NCBI GenBank assembly: GCA_018820855.1
Contig: JAHJNL010000077.1
Coordinates: forward strand, 1 to 64,000
Direction: 5' to 3'
DNA: 64,000 nt
Origin: Pseudomonadota bacterium
Lineage (GTDB): Bacteria > Desulfobacterota > Desulfobulbia > Desulfobulbales > Desulfocapsaceae
Position numbers and translations under genes: made by a program. The notes below the pieces were generated by a model. It was not told the origin of the DNA and ran no database searches. It was given only the letters and a program-made list of their open reading frames with translations. Position 1 is the first letter of the stretch, and each line of letters starts with the position of its first letter. Below are positions 8,843 to 18,233 of the stretch, piece by piece.

Positions 8843-9811
8843 GTGCCTCCTCATTCAACGTCTATGAGCAATCTTGATATGAAAAATTATACAGAATCTC
8901 TTCCCAGGGTATCTCAATTTCCTAAACGGGTAACATTGGAATTAACAAACAGCTGTAATCTTAACTGTGTTTTTTGTCCAAGAAAGCATATGGACGGACA
9001 TCTTGGTTATATGTCCCGAGAACTGGCGGAAAAGCTCATAGATGAAATGGCTGATAATTTGCCTGTAACTATGGTGCCATTTTTTCGTGGAGAGTCCTTG
9101 CTACACCGGCACTGGTACGAGATTCTTTCTTATGCCAAACAAAAAGGAATTGGCCCAATTCAATTTACGTCAAATGGGACTCGACTTAATAAAGACGCAG
9201 CAGAAAAAATTCTCGATTTAGAGATTGAATTTATTTCATTTTCTTTAGATACCATTGACGCAACCCTCTATGAAAGCACTCGGCTCGGAGCTAAGTATGA
9301 GAAAGTGTTAGATAACATTTTGCAGTTTTTGGATTTAAAGAAAAAGAGAAATGCAAAGTTGCCTCAGGTCCAGATAAGTGCGGTAGAAACTGAGCAGCAT
9401 AAACCAGGAATGAAGGATTTTATCCAATACTGGCAACCCAAGGTAGATCGGGTGCGTGTCTATGTTGAACATTCTTCCTCTGATCATCCGGGAACAATCG
9501 ATGCGCCACTTCCCAGTTTTTCTAAACGATTGCCCTGTCATAAACCATTTGAAGATCTGATTGTTCTTTGGGATGGTAACATTGCTCTATGTAATCATGA
9601 TTGGACTAGAGAAAAGAATAGATCAATTGGAAATGTCAGTAGCCAATCAATTGTATCTGTCTGGAATTCTGAAAGATATCAATACATTCGTATTATGCAT
9701 GAAAACGGAATACTCGACAAGGAACCACTTTGCGCCCATTGTGATCACTGGAAAATGTTTTATCTGGACGAAGGATATCTCGGTCAATTGTATACCAAGG
9801 AGGAGCGCTGA
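8843..9811 (+). CDS. Radical SAM/SPASM-type protein in polysaccharide cluster
   Basis: A 322-residue radical SAM enzyme. The cluster-binding motif CNLNCVFC (Cys38, 42, 45 from the GTG start) and a downstream FFRGESLLH/SNGTRL order are typical of the family. A C-terminal Cys-rich segment (ALCNHDW, then IGNVSSQSIVSVWNSERYQ, then CAHCDHW) matches the SPASM/twitch pattern that binds an auxiliary Fe-S cluster. No peptide substrate gene is adjacent; the setting among glycosyltransferases suggests sugar or aglycone modification, but the reaction is unknown. The GTG at 8843 sits just behind the preceding stop; ATG codons at 8864 and 8879 are alternatives. The stop overlaps the next start (TGATG), implying translational coupling. 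Confidence 0.8.
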   Translation: MPPHSTSMSNLDMKNYTESLPRVSQFPKRVTLELTNSCNLNCVFCPRKHMDGHLGYMSRELAEKLIDEMADNLPVTMVPFFRGESLLHRHWYEILSYAKQKGIGPIQFTSNGTRLNKDAAEKILDLEIEFISFSLDTIDATLYESTRLGAKYEKVLDNILQFLDLKKKRNAKLPQVQISAVETEQHKPGMKDFIQYWQPKVDRVRVYVEHSSSDHPGTIDAPLPSFSKRLPCHKPFEDLIVLWDGNIALCNHDWTREKNRSIGNVSSQSIVSVWNSERYQYIRIMHENGILDKEPLCAHCDHWKMFYLDEGYLGQLYTKEER

Positions 9812-10965
9812 TGGCCCCGCTACCGCCCAAGAGAATAATTCCAATCTCACAGCCCGCTCTGGGCGAGGAGGAATGGCAGGCACTCAGGGAACCTGTTCTC
9901 AGTGGTTGGGTAACTCAGGGTCCAAAGGTGGCAGAGTTTGAACGACAATTTTCCAAACATCACCGAGTAAAACATGCAATAGCTGTATCCTCATGCACCA
10001 CAGGTTTACATCTTGCGTTATTAGCAATGGGAGTTGGTCAAGGCGATGAAGTCATCGTACCGGCGTTTACCTGGATTGCAACTGCCAACGTAGTTTTACA
10101 TTGTGGCGCAACTCCAGTTTTTGTAGACATTGACAGATTAACTTACAATCTTTCTTTAGCAGAACTTGTTCAAAAAGTAACTGCCCGGACAAAGGTTGTT
10201 GTCCCGGTGCACCTATTTGGCAGATGCTCCGATATAGCTGCTATTCGTGCGCTATTACCAGCTGATGTGAAAATTTTAGAAGATGCTGCCTGTGCTGTTG
10301 GCGCAAGCCTTAGAGGTATTCCTGCAGGTTCTCAAGGTGATGCGGCTGCTTTTTCTTTCCATCCTCGAAAAGTGATTACAACCGGGGAGGGTGGCATGGT
10401 AACAACCAATAATGATGAACTTGCTGAAATAATGAATCAGTTAAGAAATCATGGAGCTACCGTTTCTGAAGAACAGAGACATATAGGCCCTAAACCTTAT
10501 ATACTGCCAGACTTCAATCTCCCTGGATATAATTATCGAATGACCGATTTACAGGGTGCTATCGGTGTTGTCCAGCTGAGTAAATTAGAAGCACTTATTA
10601 AAGAGCGCTCAAAATGGGCTAACTGGTACAAGCAACGTTTGTCCTGCATTGAATGGTTACGGTGCCCAGAAGAGTCTATAGATGGTAATGATTCATGGCA
10701 GGCTTATGTAGTCTATGTATATCCGGATAAATCTCCAATGACACGTAATGACATTATGGAAATACTGCTGGGTAAAGGTATTGCAACACGTCCGGGAACT
10801 CATGCTGTCCACATGACGAACTTTTATCGACGCAAATTTAATATTCGACCAGAACAATTTCCCAATGCTATGGACTGTGATGGGCAAACCATTGCAATTC
10901 CACTTCACAACAATATGTCTGCGCAGGATTATGAATATGTCGTTGAACAACTCAAGTCAATTTAA
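9811..10965 (+). CDS. DegT/DnrJ/EryC1 family sugar aminotransferase
   Basis: A 384-residue PLP-dependent aminotransferase acting on keto-sugar nucleotides. Recognised motifs are AVSSCTTGLHLALLA (cofactor phosphate region), GDEVIVPAFTWIATAN, VPVHLFGR, EDAACAVGA and FSFHPRKVITTGEGG, where Lys187 is the Schiff-base lysine. This ordering is diagnostic of the family, whose members include WbpE and perosamine synthases. With the dehydrogenase/acetyltransferase fusion upstream it could supply the 3-amino step of a WbpB-E-D pathway, but the motif around the lysine is not specific enough to prove it. A strong AGGAGG lies 8 bases before the ATG. Confidence 0.9.
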   Translation: MAPLPPKRIIPISQPALGEEEWQALREPVLSGWVTQGPKVAEFERQFSKHHRVKHAIAVSSCTTGLHLALLAMGVGQGDEVIVPAFTWIATANVVLHCGATPVFVDIDRLTYNLSLAELVQKVTARTKVVVPVHLFGRCSDIAAIRALLPADVKILEDAACAVGASLRGIPAGSQGDAAAFSFHPRKVITTGEGGMVTTNNDELAEIMNQLRNHGATVSEEQRHIGPKPYILPDFNLPGYNYRMTDLQGAIGVVQLSKLEALIKERSKWANWYKQRLSCIEWLRCPEESIDGNDSWQAYVVYVYPDKSPMTRNDIMEILLGKGIATRPGTHAVHMTNFYRRKFNIRPEQFPNAMDCDGQTIAIPLHNNMSAQDYEYVVEQLKSI

Positions 10966-11992
10966 TGCACTAATACCTCATTGGTTTCTGGATCTTCTAG
11001 GTTGTGAGGAGATTCCTGACGAGGGGCAAGAGGTAACTGTTGGAACTCAGACGTTTGTTTTTAGAGACGGAATACTGAGGCAACAACTTGAATCATCGAG
11101 TAAGCAGAGACAAACAGACGAAACCTTTGGTTATAAATGGCATAAGCGAGACACTTTCGAATCTGATGCAAGCTTGAAAAGAATGGGGGAGTGGCTGCGA
11201 GAACGCTACGGCAACGTTTCAGAGTTCGATTGGCTCAATAATGCGAATAAACCCTTAATCCTAGACGCAGGTTGTGGTGCTGCAATGTCTGCATTAGAAC
11301 TCTTCAGGCCGATTATCAATAAAATAAAATATATTGGGGTAGATATATCAGCGGCAATAGATGTTGCAGCCAAACGTTGCTTAGAAAAGAACCTTGATGC
11401 TGCCTTTTTACAGGCAAACATAACCAAGCTTCCATTTCCTTCACAATCAATAGATGTAATCTTTTCTGAAGGGGTGCTTCATCATACTGATTCAACTAGA
11501 GATGCTATTTTTTCCTTATCGCCTTTACTGAAACAAGGAGGTAGATTTATGTTTTATGTCTATCGAAAAAAAGGTCCGATTCGGGAATTCTCAGATGATT
11601 TTATACGTGAAGCTATTCAAGATCTGCCTCCGCAAAAAGCATGGGAAGCAATGATGTCACTTACCAAGCTTGGCAAAGCACTGGGGGAATTAAATGTTCA
11701 AGTTGATGTGCCAGAAGATGTGACTTTGTTGAATATACCAGCAGGTCGGATTGATATACAGCGCCTTTTCTACTGGCATGTATTTAAAGCCTATTACCAC
11801 TCAGAACTGAATTTAGAAGAGATGAACCATATAAATTTTGATTGGTATGCCCCAGCGAATGCCCACAGGCAAACTCCGGAAGATGTTCGAACGTGGTGTA
11901 ATAATGCAGGACTTGATATTGAACATGAACAGATAGAACAGGCAGGCATAACAATAATTGCTCGAAAAACAAACAGAGAAGTGATGCAATAA
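10937..11992 (+). CDS. SAM-dependent methyltransferase, class I
   Basis: A protein of 351 residues. The SAM-binding core is complete: LILDAGCGAAMS (motif I), GVDIS (acidic end of strand 2), FLQANITKLPFPSQSIDVIFSEGVLHH (shown here only as the motif II to IV stretch, starting FLQANITKLP) and LLKQGGRFMFYVY. This is the Methyltransf_11 arrangement; the substrate is probably a sugar residue or a lipid-linked intermediate, judged only from the neighbours. The ATG at 10937 lies inside the end of the aminotransferase gene (29-base overlap) with AGGA 9 bases upstream; ATG 10931 is an alternative. The stop overlaps the asnB start (TAATG). Confidence 0.85.
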   Translation: MSLNNSSQFNALIPHWFLDLLGCEEIPDEGQEVTVGTQTFVFRDGILRQQLESSSKQRQTDETFGYKWHKRDTFESDASLKRMGEWLRERYGNVSEFDWLNNANKPLILDAGCGAAMSALELFRPIINKIKYIGVDISAAIDVAAKRCLEKNLDAAFLQANITKLPFPSQSIDVIFSEGVLHHTDSTRDAIFSLSPLLKQGGRFMFYVYRKKGPIREFSDDFIREAIQDLPPQKAWEAMMSLTKLGKALGELNVQVDVPEDVTLLNIPAGRIDIQRLFYWHVFKAYYHSELNLEEMNHINFDWYAPANAHRQTPEDVRTWCNNAGLDIEHEQIEQAGITIIARKTNREVMQ

Positions 11993-13887
11993 TGTGTGGA
12001 ATTGCTGGGATTTTCAACCTTACTGGCGAACCAGTATCACCAGTAAGTCTTCGGAATATGACCGATGCCATTGCCCACCGTGGTCCAGACAGTGAAGGGT
12101 TCTATATCGATAGTTTTATTGGACTCGGTCATCGGCGTCTGGCAATTCTTGATCTTTCACGAGCCGGGCATCAGCCCATGGCTTCAGATGATGGAAAATT
12201 TGTTTTGTCATATAATGGCGAAATATACAATTATCAGAAGATTCGTGTTCAACTTGAGGATCGTGGTCATCGCTTTCATTCTCAAACGGATAGTGAAGTG
12301 GTGCTCCATGCCTATATCGAATGGGGGCCGGCATGTGTAACCCATTTCAACGGCATGTTCGCCTTTGCAATCTGGGATAAATCCAGACAGCACCTTTTTT
12401 TAGCCCGCGACCGGTATGGTATAAAGCCATTATATTATACATTCTGCAATAATAGCTTTTTTTTTGCTTCTGAGCAAAAGGCACTTCTGACTCACTCAAA
12501 GATCAAGAAAGAAATCGAGCTTGAGGCGTTACTCGAATATTTAACCTTTCAAAATATTTTCACCAATAAGACTTTGCTAAAAGGGATAAATCTATTCCCT
12601 CCTGGCAGTTGGGCCACAATCAAACTTGGTGAAATTTGCTCTGAGTTGTCGCCAACCACTTACTGGGATTATGACTTTCGCCAACCTGACCAGTCCGCCA
12701 GTGAAGATGAGTATTTTGAGGAACTGGATCGTCTCTTTCAGCAAGCGGTCACCAGGCAACTGATTAGCGATGTACCGGTTGGGGCCTATCTCAGTGGAGG
12801 CATGGATTCCGGGGCCATAACTGCCATTGCTGCAAAACAAGTACCTTGGATGGCTTCTTTTACCTGTGGTTTTGATTTACACTCCGCCTCTGGACTGGAG
12901 CTTGCTTTTGATGAGCGGGAGAAGGCGGAATATATGTCATACCTATTTAAAACTGAACATTATGAAATGGTGCTGAAAGCGGGCGACATGGAACGGATCA
13001 TTCCCAAGCTCGTATATCATCTCGAAGAACCAAGGGTGGGACAAAGCTATCCAAATTACTATATTGCCCAGCTTGCCTCAAAATTTGTCAAAGTTGTTCT
13101 TGCCGGAACCGGAGGAGACGAATTGTTTGGTGGCTATCCATGGCGCTATTATCGTGCTGTGGTGAATGATGGGTTTGAGGATTATATTGATAAATATTAT
13201 CTGTTTTGGCAACGCCTTATCCCCAATAAGATTATCCATGAAGTGTTTTCTCCGGTGTGGGATGGGGTGAAGCACGTCTGCACCAGAGATATTTTTCGGG
13301 ATGTATTTAAACATCATGCTAGCAACTTAGAGCGACCTGAGGATTATATTAACCACTCACTTTATTTTGAGGCCAAAACCTTTCTCCATGGTCTTTTAGT
13401 AGTGGAAGACAAACTAAGTATGGCCCACGGTCTGGAAAACAGGGTGCCGTTTTTGGACAATGATCTGGTCGATTTTGCCATGCAGGTACCAATCTCTATG
13501 AAACTAGGTAATCTAGGGAAAGTTGTTCGATTAAACGAAAATGAGCCAGGATTGAAAACGCAAAAATATTTTCAGAAATCCAAAGATGGAAAATTATTAC
13601 TACGTAAAGTGATGCAACGTTACATTCCTGATACTATAACTGATTGTCCTAAACAAGGTTTTGCTGCTCCGGATGCCACCTGGTTTAAGGGGGAAAGCCT
13701 TGATTATGTGAGGAAATCCTTGTCAAACAACACTGCAAAAATTTATGATTATTTAGACTTCGATACGGTACAAAAACTAATAAATGAACATTTGGGTGGA
13801 CAAAAAAATAGGCGTCTCTTGATGTGGTCCCTGTTGAATATTGAGGAATACTTTAAGCAATATTTTGCTGATAACGTATTGGAATAA
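11992..13887 (+). CDS. asnB: Glutamine-hydrolysing asparagine synthetase
   Basis: A 631-residue class B asparagine synthetase. It starts MCGIAGIFN, exposing Cys2 after Met removal as the glutaminase nucleophile; RGPDSEGF, SYNGEIYNY and DRYGIKPLYY complete the N-terminal glutamine amidotransferase domain. The synthetase half has the PP-loop SGGMDSGAI and the later GTGGDELFGGYPWRYY. Such genes often sit in surface polysaccharide clusters, where they may amidate sugar uronic acids rather than make asparagine; that role is inferred here from context. The start overlaps the methyltransferase stop. Confidence 0.93.
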   Translation: MCGIAGIFNLTGEPVSPVSLRNMTDAIAHRGPDSEGFYIDSFIGLGHRRLAILDLSRAGHQPMASDDGKFVLSYNGEIYNYQKIRVQLEDRGHRFHSQTDSEVVLHAYIEWGPACVTHFNGMFAFAIWDKSRQHLFLARDRYGIKPLYYTFCNNSFFFASEQKALLTHSKIKKEIELEALLEYLTFQNIFTNKTLLKGINLFPPGSWATIKLGEICSELSPTTYWDYDFRQPDQSASEDEYFEELDRLFQQAVTRQLISDVPVGAYLSGGMDSGAITAIAAKQVPWMASFTCGFDLHSASGLELAFDEREKAEYMSYLFKTEHYEMVLKAGDMERIIPKLVYHLEEPRVGQSYPNYYIAQLASKFVKVVLAGTGGDELFGGYPWRYYRAVVNDGFEDYIDKYYLFWQRLIPNKIIHEVFSPVWDGVKHVCTRDIFRDVFKHHASNLERPEDYINHSLYFEAKTFLHGLLVVEDKLSMAHGLENRVPFLDNDLVDFAMQVPISMKLGNLGKVVRLNENEPGLKTQKYFQKSKDGKLLLRKVMQRYIPDTITDCPKQGFAAPDATWFKGESLDYVRKSLSNNTAKIYDYLDFDTVQKLINEHLGGQKNRRLLMWSLLNIEEYFKQYFADNVLE

Positions 13888-13918
13888 TCCTAGTTACCCT
13901 GAAGTCCTTTTAAATATA

Positions 13919-14431
13919 ATGGATGAAAAATTACTCAATCAAATAAAAATTCTATATAATTCTCTGTCAAAGCAAATGAGACAACGTTTTAATCGGCACG
14001 TTTCTTTTGGTGATCTTATAACGGATCGTTATGAAACTGCACGAAGATATGGTTTTGCAGAGGGCGTTTCCTGCTATGACAATGTGTTAATAATAGGTGA
14101 TGTGAAGGTAGCGCATAACACGTGGATAGGCCCCAATGTAATTCTCGACGGAGGTGGAGGGCTTGAAATTGGTTCATATTGTTCTATTAGTGCTGGAGTA
14201 CAAATTTATACTCACGATACAGTAAAGTGGGCTACCTCACAAGGAAAGCAAAGCTCAGAAGCCGCTCCAGTTAAAATAGGTTCCGGTGTGTATATCGGCC
14301 CTCAGTCAGTTATTCAAAAAGGTGTAACCATTGGAGATGAGGCCATAATCGGGGCGATGTCGTTTGTAAATAGGGATATCCCTCCTGGCATGCGAGCATG
14401 GGGGATTCCAGCTAGAATCCATCCCATTTAG
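13919..14431 (+). CDS. Left-handed beta-helix acyltransferase
   Basis: A 170-residue hexapeptide-repeat transferase. Repeats such as NTWIGPNVILDGGGGLEIG and VYIGPQSVIQKGVTIGDEAIIG form the trimeric helix, with a His in YTHDT as probable catalytic residue and the usual WGIPAR ending. It resembles sugar O-acetyltransferases of the WbbJ/NodL type. ATG 13919 was chosen because upstream in-frame codons lie in asnB and do not look like the family. It is the last plus-strand gene of the cluster; its stop overlaps the convergent flippase gene by four bases. Confidence 0.82.
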   Translation: MDEKLLNQIKILYNSLSKQMRQRFNRHVSFGDLITDRYETARRYGFAEGVSCYDNVLIIGDVKVAHNTWIGPNVILDGGGGLEIGSYCSISAGVQIYTHDTVKWATSQGKQSSEAAPVKIGSGVYIGPQSVIQKGVTIGDEAIIGAMSFVNRDIPPGMRAWGIPARIHPI

Positions 14432-15735
14432 GTCTCTTTTTGATTTAACTTCGTCATTTTTTTTCTGAGTAAAAAAAATGAGAGAAGACAGGCGATTACG
14501 TCAAGTAGAGAAGTGGAGATAGCCACACCTTTCAGGCCTATCAGATTCAAAAACAATAGATTAAATAAATAATTTAATCCACAAAGTAATAAGGCAATTT
14601 TGGCTAGCGTTTTAATTTCACGGAGAACTAAAAATGCTTTTGATAAAATGTAATAGCCCGCAAGCATTGGGACTCCCGTTAAGTACCAAAAAAGTAATTT
14701 TTTTAGATCTTCTAGATTGGCAGGGGTGAATTTTTCGGAAAAGAAAACGAGAGAGACAATTGAATCAAGAAATAAAATCATGGCTACAACTATCACGACA
14801 GCACCAATAATTACACCAATACATATTTGTTTTACCTGCTTAAATTGCAAAGAAACCTTCTGCTGCAAGTGCTGGTATGACCATTTTCCTAGAAGCATTG
14901 TCAAGATTCCCCCGAACAATAAAACAGGGAATCCTCTGAGTCTTCCTGCATAATCCACTAACGTCGCACTTCCTGGCCCCATTCCTCCCACCATGGCCAA
15001 ATCAACAGCTATATTAATAAAAGATACTGTTAAAGCAAAGCTCATCCATCCAACTTCACGAGTTATTGACGAGAAGGGATTGCCAATGAGACTATTTTGC
15101 TGGGATGAAACAGGGGAAATTATTTCGAGGGTATTTGCTCCTAAAACAACCAATCTGAAAATCTCACCAGTCAAAAAAGCAATGGCAAGACAGAAAACAG
15201 TGTCACATGAGGGAAGTAATAAAAAGGGAATTATGCCGATAGCACGGAGAGATAAATGAATAGTTGGCAGGGAAAAACATTGTTTGAATTGCAACCAGCT
15301 TGAGAGAAAAGAAGACAAAAGGGCCAGAAGGGGTTGTACTCCTAGAGAAATGCATATGAAAATTGCATATAGCCAACTATGAGGAATTGCAAATCCTAGT
15401 CTTGGGGCTATCCATAAACCAGAAATCAGTGAAATGATTATCACCAGAAGAGTAGCATACACCCCCCCAAATATTGTACGCTTTAGAAGCGTTGGTATTA
15501 ACTCACTTTTAATACTGTAAAAAAAAGGGACTAAAACGCTTTCGACTGATTGGATAAATATTCCAACAATAAAGTAGACTATCGAATAGACTAAGAAAAA
15601 CCAGTCAGTTTCCTGACTGGCACCAAACTTATTAGCAATAAGCCAGAAAAGCAGAAAATTGAGAGCTCTGCCGCCAATGTTCAGTATGGTGAGATATATT
15701 GCCTGTGAGTGCATTAGGGTAGCAACATATGCCAA
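14428..15735 (-). CDS. MurJ/Wzx-type lipid-linked oligosaccharide flippase
   Basis: A 435-residue integral membrane protein with about 12 to 14 predicted helices and few charged residues outside short loops. The start (ALNFLLFWLIANKFGASQETDWFF is the recognisable region, beginning ALNFLLFWLIANKFGASQ) is the MVF/MurJ type rather than typical MATE. Features such as DAFFLAY-like DWFFLVYS in the first loop and an AGRLRGFPVLLFGGIL segment fit the MOP exporter superfamily. Its place in a polysaccharide cluster argues for flipping of an undecaprenyl-linked repeat unit, that is a Wzx role, rather than lipid II. It is convergent with the acyltransferase and 4 bases from the glycosyltransferase gene upstream. 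Confidence 0.8.
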   Translation of the reverse strand: MAYVATLMHSQAIYLTILNIGGRALNFLLFWLIANKFGASQETDWFFLVYSIVYFIVGIFIQSVESVLVPFFYSIKSELIPTLLKRTIFGGVYATLLVIIISLISGLWIAPRLGFAIPHSWLYAIFICISLGVQPLLALLSSFLSSWLQFKQCFSLPTIHLSLRAIGIIPFLLLPSCDTVFCLAIAFLTGEIFRLVVLGANTLEIISPVSSQQNSLIGNPFSSITREVGWMSFALTVSFINIAVDLAMVGGMGPGSATLVDYAGRLRGFPVLLFGGILTMLLGKWSYQHLQQKVSLQFKQVKQICIGVIIGAVVIVVAMILFLDSIVSLVFFSEKFTPANLEDLKKLLFWYLTGVPMLAGYYILSKAFLVLREIKTLAKIALLLCGLNYLFNLLFLNLIGLKGVAISTSLLDVIACLLSFFLLRKKMTKLNQKET

Positions 15736-15738
15736 TAA

Positions 15739-16950
15739 TTAAGAATTATACTGGTTTTTTGCTTGTATGATTTTATTAAATGCTTCAAGGTATAGGCTGC
15801 CACCCAGCTGGGTATTAGAAAAATATTTACCTACTTCCTTGTTCATATTGTTTACTAGTTGTGTTTGCTTTGTAGGATCACCAGCTAACTCAATAATTAT
15901 TTTTGTTAATGATTCCACATCATGCGGCTTTATCATGATGGCATTATAGTTATTCCGCCATGGAGTCTCCTGATTGTCCCAATTGTTGATCAGAATTTGT
16001 GGTTTGCCGGATATGTTGAATTCTTGACTGACTCCGTTGAATGCAATCCCACCAGCCCCTAAATCACATTGATGGATATAATCCATGACATTGTTTTTAC
16101 CGCCAAGCAAGCTGACATGTTCTATCAGGTCAAACTTGCTGATCAAGTAATGCATTTCTTTAAGTACATCTTTTTCACCAGTACCAATGTAAAAAAGATG
16201 GAAATTAAGAGATGCTTTTTTTAAGTAGTTGGAAACTCGAATCAAATCAAATATGGGCAGATTGTTATTGTCAATTTTATGCCTAACAAGTCTGCCGACG
16301 TATAAAATTATAAATGGATCTGTCTTGTTAACTAAACAATTTTGCATATCTTGTGGAATGGCAGAGGAATGAGTTGTGTTAACAATCAACGGGAGCTTGA
16401 TATAGTTACCCGCAAACTTTTTTCTGTTTTCATTACTCCAGCGTTGTACCCCAAAACAGTCAATTATGGCGTCAACATGTTTGTGGATAAATTTATTAAC
16501 AACAGTAGGCAGTAACCTGATGTCACTCCCCCTTGCAGTTGTAACGATTTTTGTTTTGAATAACCATTTTGCAGGCAACGCTAATAAGGCCGTTACGGTC
16601 CATTGGGCATGAATGATATCAGCCCATCTGGCATGTCTTGAGATGAGAAAGGAGAAAAAAAACAAAAGAAAAGGAATTTGGATTTTGCCTAATATGGATT
16701 TGTTGTCATAGAGTGGTTTTCCGGCCTGTTTTAAACATTGTAAACCATTTGGCCAAAAATAATTAAACCGTATTATCTGTATCCCAAGTTGGATTGTTTC
16801 CTTTTTAACAGCTCCGGCATAGTGCGGAGTTAATACTTTTACGTTTGCTCCGTTTTCTGCATAAGCAATTGCCTCTGCAAGGACAAAATTCCCATCGTAT
16901 ATCCCATCGCGAGGAGAAGGAAAGCTGAATGTTGTGATGAGGATATTCAT
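15739..16950 (-). CDS. Family 4 glycosyltransferase
   Basis: A 403-residue GT-B transferase. It begins MNILITTFSFPSPRDGIYDG, the Gly-rich acceptor-side loop, and has AQWTVTALLALP, the ARGSDI element and the donor-side IILYVGRLVRHK near the middle, all typical of GT4. The normally conserved E-x7-E donor motif is weak (GGIAFNGVSQEFN), so the enzyme may be a divergent member. ATG 16950 was preferred to TTG 16962 because the Rossmann strand starts directly after it. It is part of a minus-strand run of three genes that mirrors the plus-strand half of the cluster. Confidence 0.82.
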   Translation of the reverse strand: MNILITTFSFPSPRDGIYDGNFVLAEAIAYAENGANVKVLTPHYAGAVKKETIQLGIQIIRFNYFWPNGLQCLKQAGKPLYDNKSILGKIQIPFLLFFFSFLISRHARWADIIHAQWTVTALLALPAKWLFKTKIVTTARGSDIRLLPTVVNKFIHKHVDAIIDCFGVQRWSNENRKKFAGNYIKLPLIVNTTHSSAIPQDMQNCLVNKTDPFIILYVGRLVRHKIDNNNLPIFDLIRVSNYLKKASLNFHLFYIGTGEKDVLKEMHYLISKFDLIEHVSLLGGKNNVMDYIHQCDLGAGGIAFNGVSQEFNISGKPQILINNWDNQETPWRNNYNAIMIKPHDVESLTKIIIELAGDPTKQTQLVNNMNKEVGKYFSNTQLGGSLYLEAFNKIIQAKNQYNS

Positions 16951-16979
16951 TTGCAAGGGCAATTCTGATAACCAGTAAG

Positions 16980-17927
16980 TTAACGAAGGTCTTTATTGTA
17001 TTCCATGTCAAACCACATGGCAAAAAAGAGGGATTGGAGTCCTGAAATGAAAAGAAATGATGCGAAAAGAGCACTTGTCGGGGCAATGCCGCTACCAGTT
17101 AGGCGTAATATAAGTAGATAGATTCCAAAAAAGAAACCACTTGGAGTCAGTAGCAACCCCAGGAGATAAAAAAAGAGAAGGGGATGAAAATCTCTTATAA
17201 CATACTTTTCAAACATTCTTTTCCAAAAACCTTTACATAAAAGCCAAGGGATAGAGAAGATAACTTTTTTGATCTTGATGCCTGATTTTTCACCGACATT
17301 GTAGACAGGTCTTATGGAAATATCACGAACCCGAAAGTGGCCAATGTTGAGCTTGATGAGCAGATCGTTTGGCATTCCATAACGAGGGTATATTGATTCA
17401 ATGTTAATGCTTTTCAGGGCAATGAGAGAGATTGCAGTATAGCCACTTTGAGAATCGGCAACGTGCCAGTAGCCGGATGCTATTTTGGTAAAAAGGGAGA
17501 GGAATGAGTTTCCTATGTATCTGTATTTAGGTATCATTTCCCATGACTCACCGCGAAAAAGACGGTTGCCTTTTGTATAGTCGCACTCTCCGGCACACAC
17601 CGGTTCAACAATTCTTGATAAATCGGCAGGGTCCATTTGAAAGTCAGCTGCCATGACAGCTGTAACATCTATATGGTGGTCTCTAGCCCATAGATACCCA
17701 GTGGCTATCGCCTTTCCAACACCTCCATTATGCTTATGTTGTATAAGGGTGACATTCGAATGAGTTTGTTGGATTTTTGTTATGACAGTTATTGTATTGT
17801 CCGTGCTACAGTCATCAACAACAATAATGTGGTCGACAAAATCAGGCATAGTTTGAATTACTTTGCCGACGAGGTGTTCTTCGTTGTAGGCAGGAATTAC
17901 AACGGAAATAGTTTTTTTGTTAAACAT
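16980..17927 (-). CDS. Family 2 glycosyltransferase with C-terminal membrane helices
   Basis: A 315-residue enzyme beginning with KKTISVVIPAYNEE, then HIIVVDDCSTDNT, GGVGKAIATGY and AVMAADFQMDPAD, the GT2 series of DPM1-like transferases. Two hydrophobic segments close the protein (about 240-265 and 275-305), indicating membrane attachment and a polyprenyl-phosphate or lipid-linked substrate. It resembles the GT2 at 7971 in architecture but not closely in sequence. ATG 17927 was taken because the preceding 18 in-frame residues are basic and unlike the family. It is first in the three-gene minus-strand run. Confidence 0.84.
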   Translation of the reverse strand: MFNKKTISVVIPAYNEEHLVGKVIQTMPDFVDHIIVVDDCSTDNTITVITKIQQTHSNVTLIQHKHNGGVGKAIATGYLWARDHHIDVTAVMAADFQMDPADLSRIVEPVCAGECDYTKGNRLFRGESWEMIPKYRYIGNSFLSLFTKIASGYWHVADSQSGYTAISLIALKSINIESIYPRYGMPNDLLIKLNIGHFRVRDISIRPVYNVGEKSGIKIKKVIFSIPWLLCKGFWKRMFEKYVIRDFHPLLFFYLLGLLLTPSGFFFGIYLLILRLTGSGIAPTSALFASFLFISGLQSLFFAMWFDMEYNKDLR

Positions 17928-18233
17928 AGTTTTAGTCCGGTAACTGTCCTTAATTTTTAACAGATGATGACGATGTCTCAATTGAAGACATGGAGTATTC
18001 TTTGAATGTATCTAATCGTTTTATATGCGTTTTAACTAAATAATACCATGTTCTTTTTTTTCGCATCATTGAGTGTATTGATTGTTTTCAGGAGCAAGTC
18101 AGAGGTGGCTCTCTTTGTTGGGGCAGAGTCATACGTTTTTTAGACAGCGTTCTGAGGCTTCTCGCTTTGCCGGAGGAAGATCACTGGTTTGATAATGGCC
18201 GTATTTTCTAAGGAAAGTCAACCCATAATTTCT
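17928..18233. other. Intergenic region between polysaccharide and pilus blocks
   Basis: About 300 bases separating the glycosyltransferase start from the end of the TPR protein gene, both on the minus strand. No gene, no clear hairpin terminator and no -24/-12 element were found; promoter sequences for the glycosyltransferase run should be here. Confidence 0.45.
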
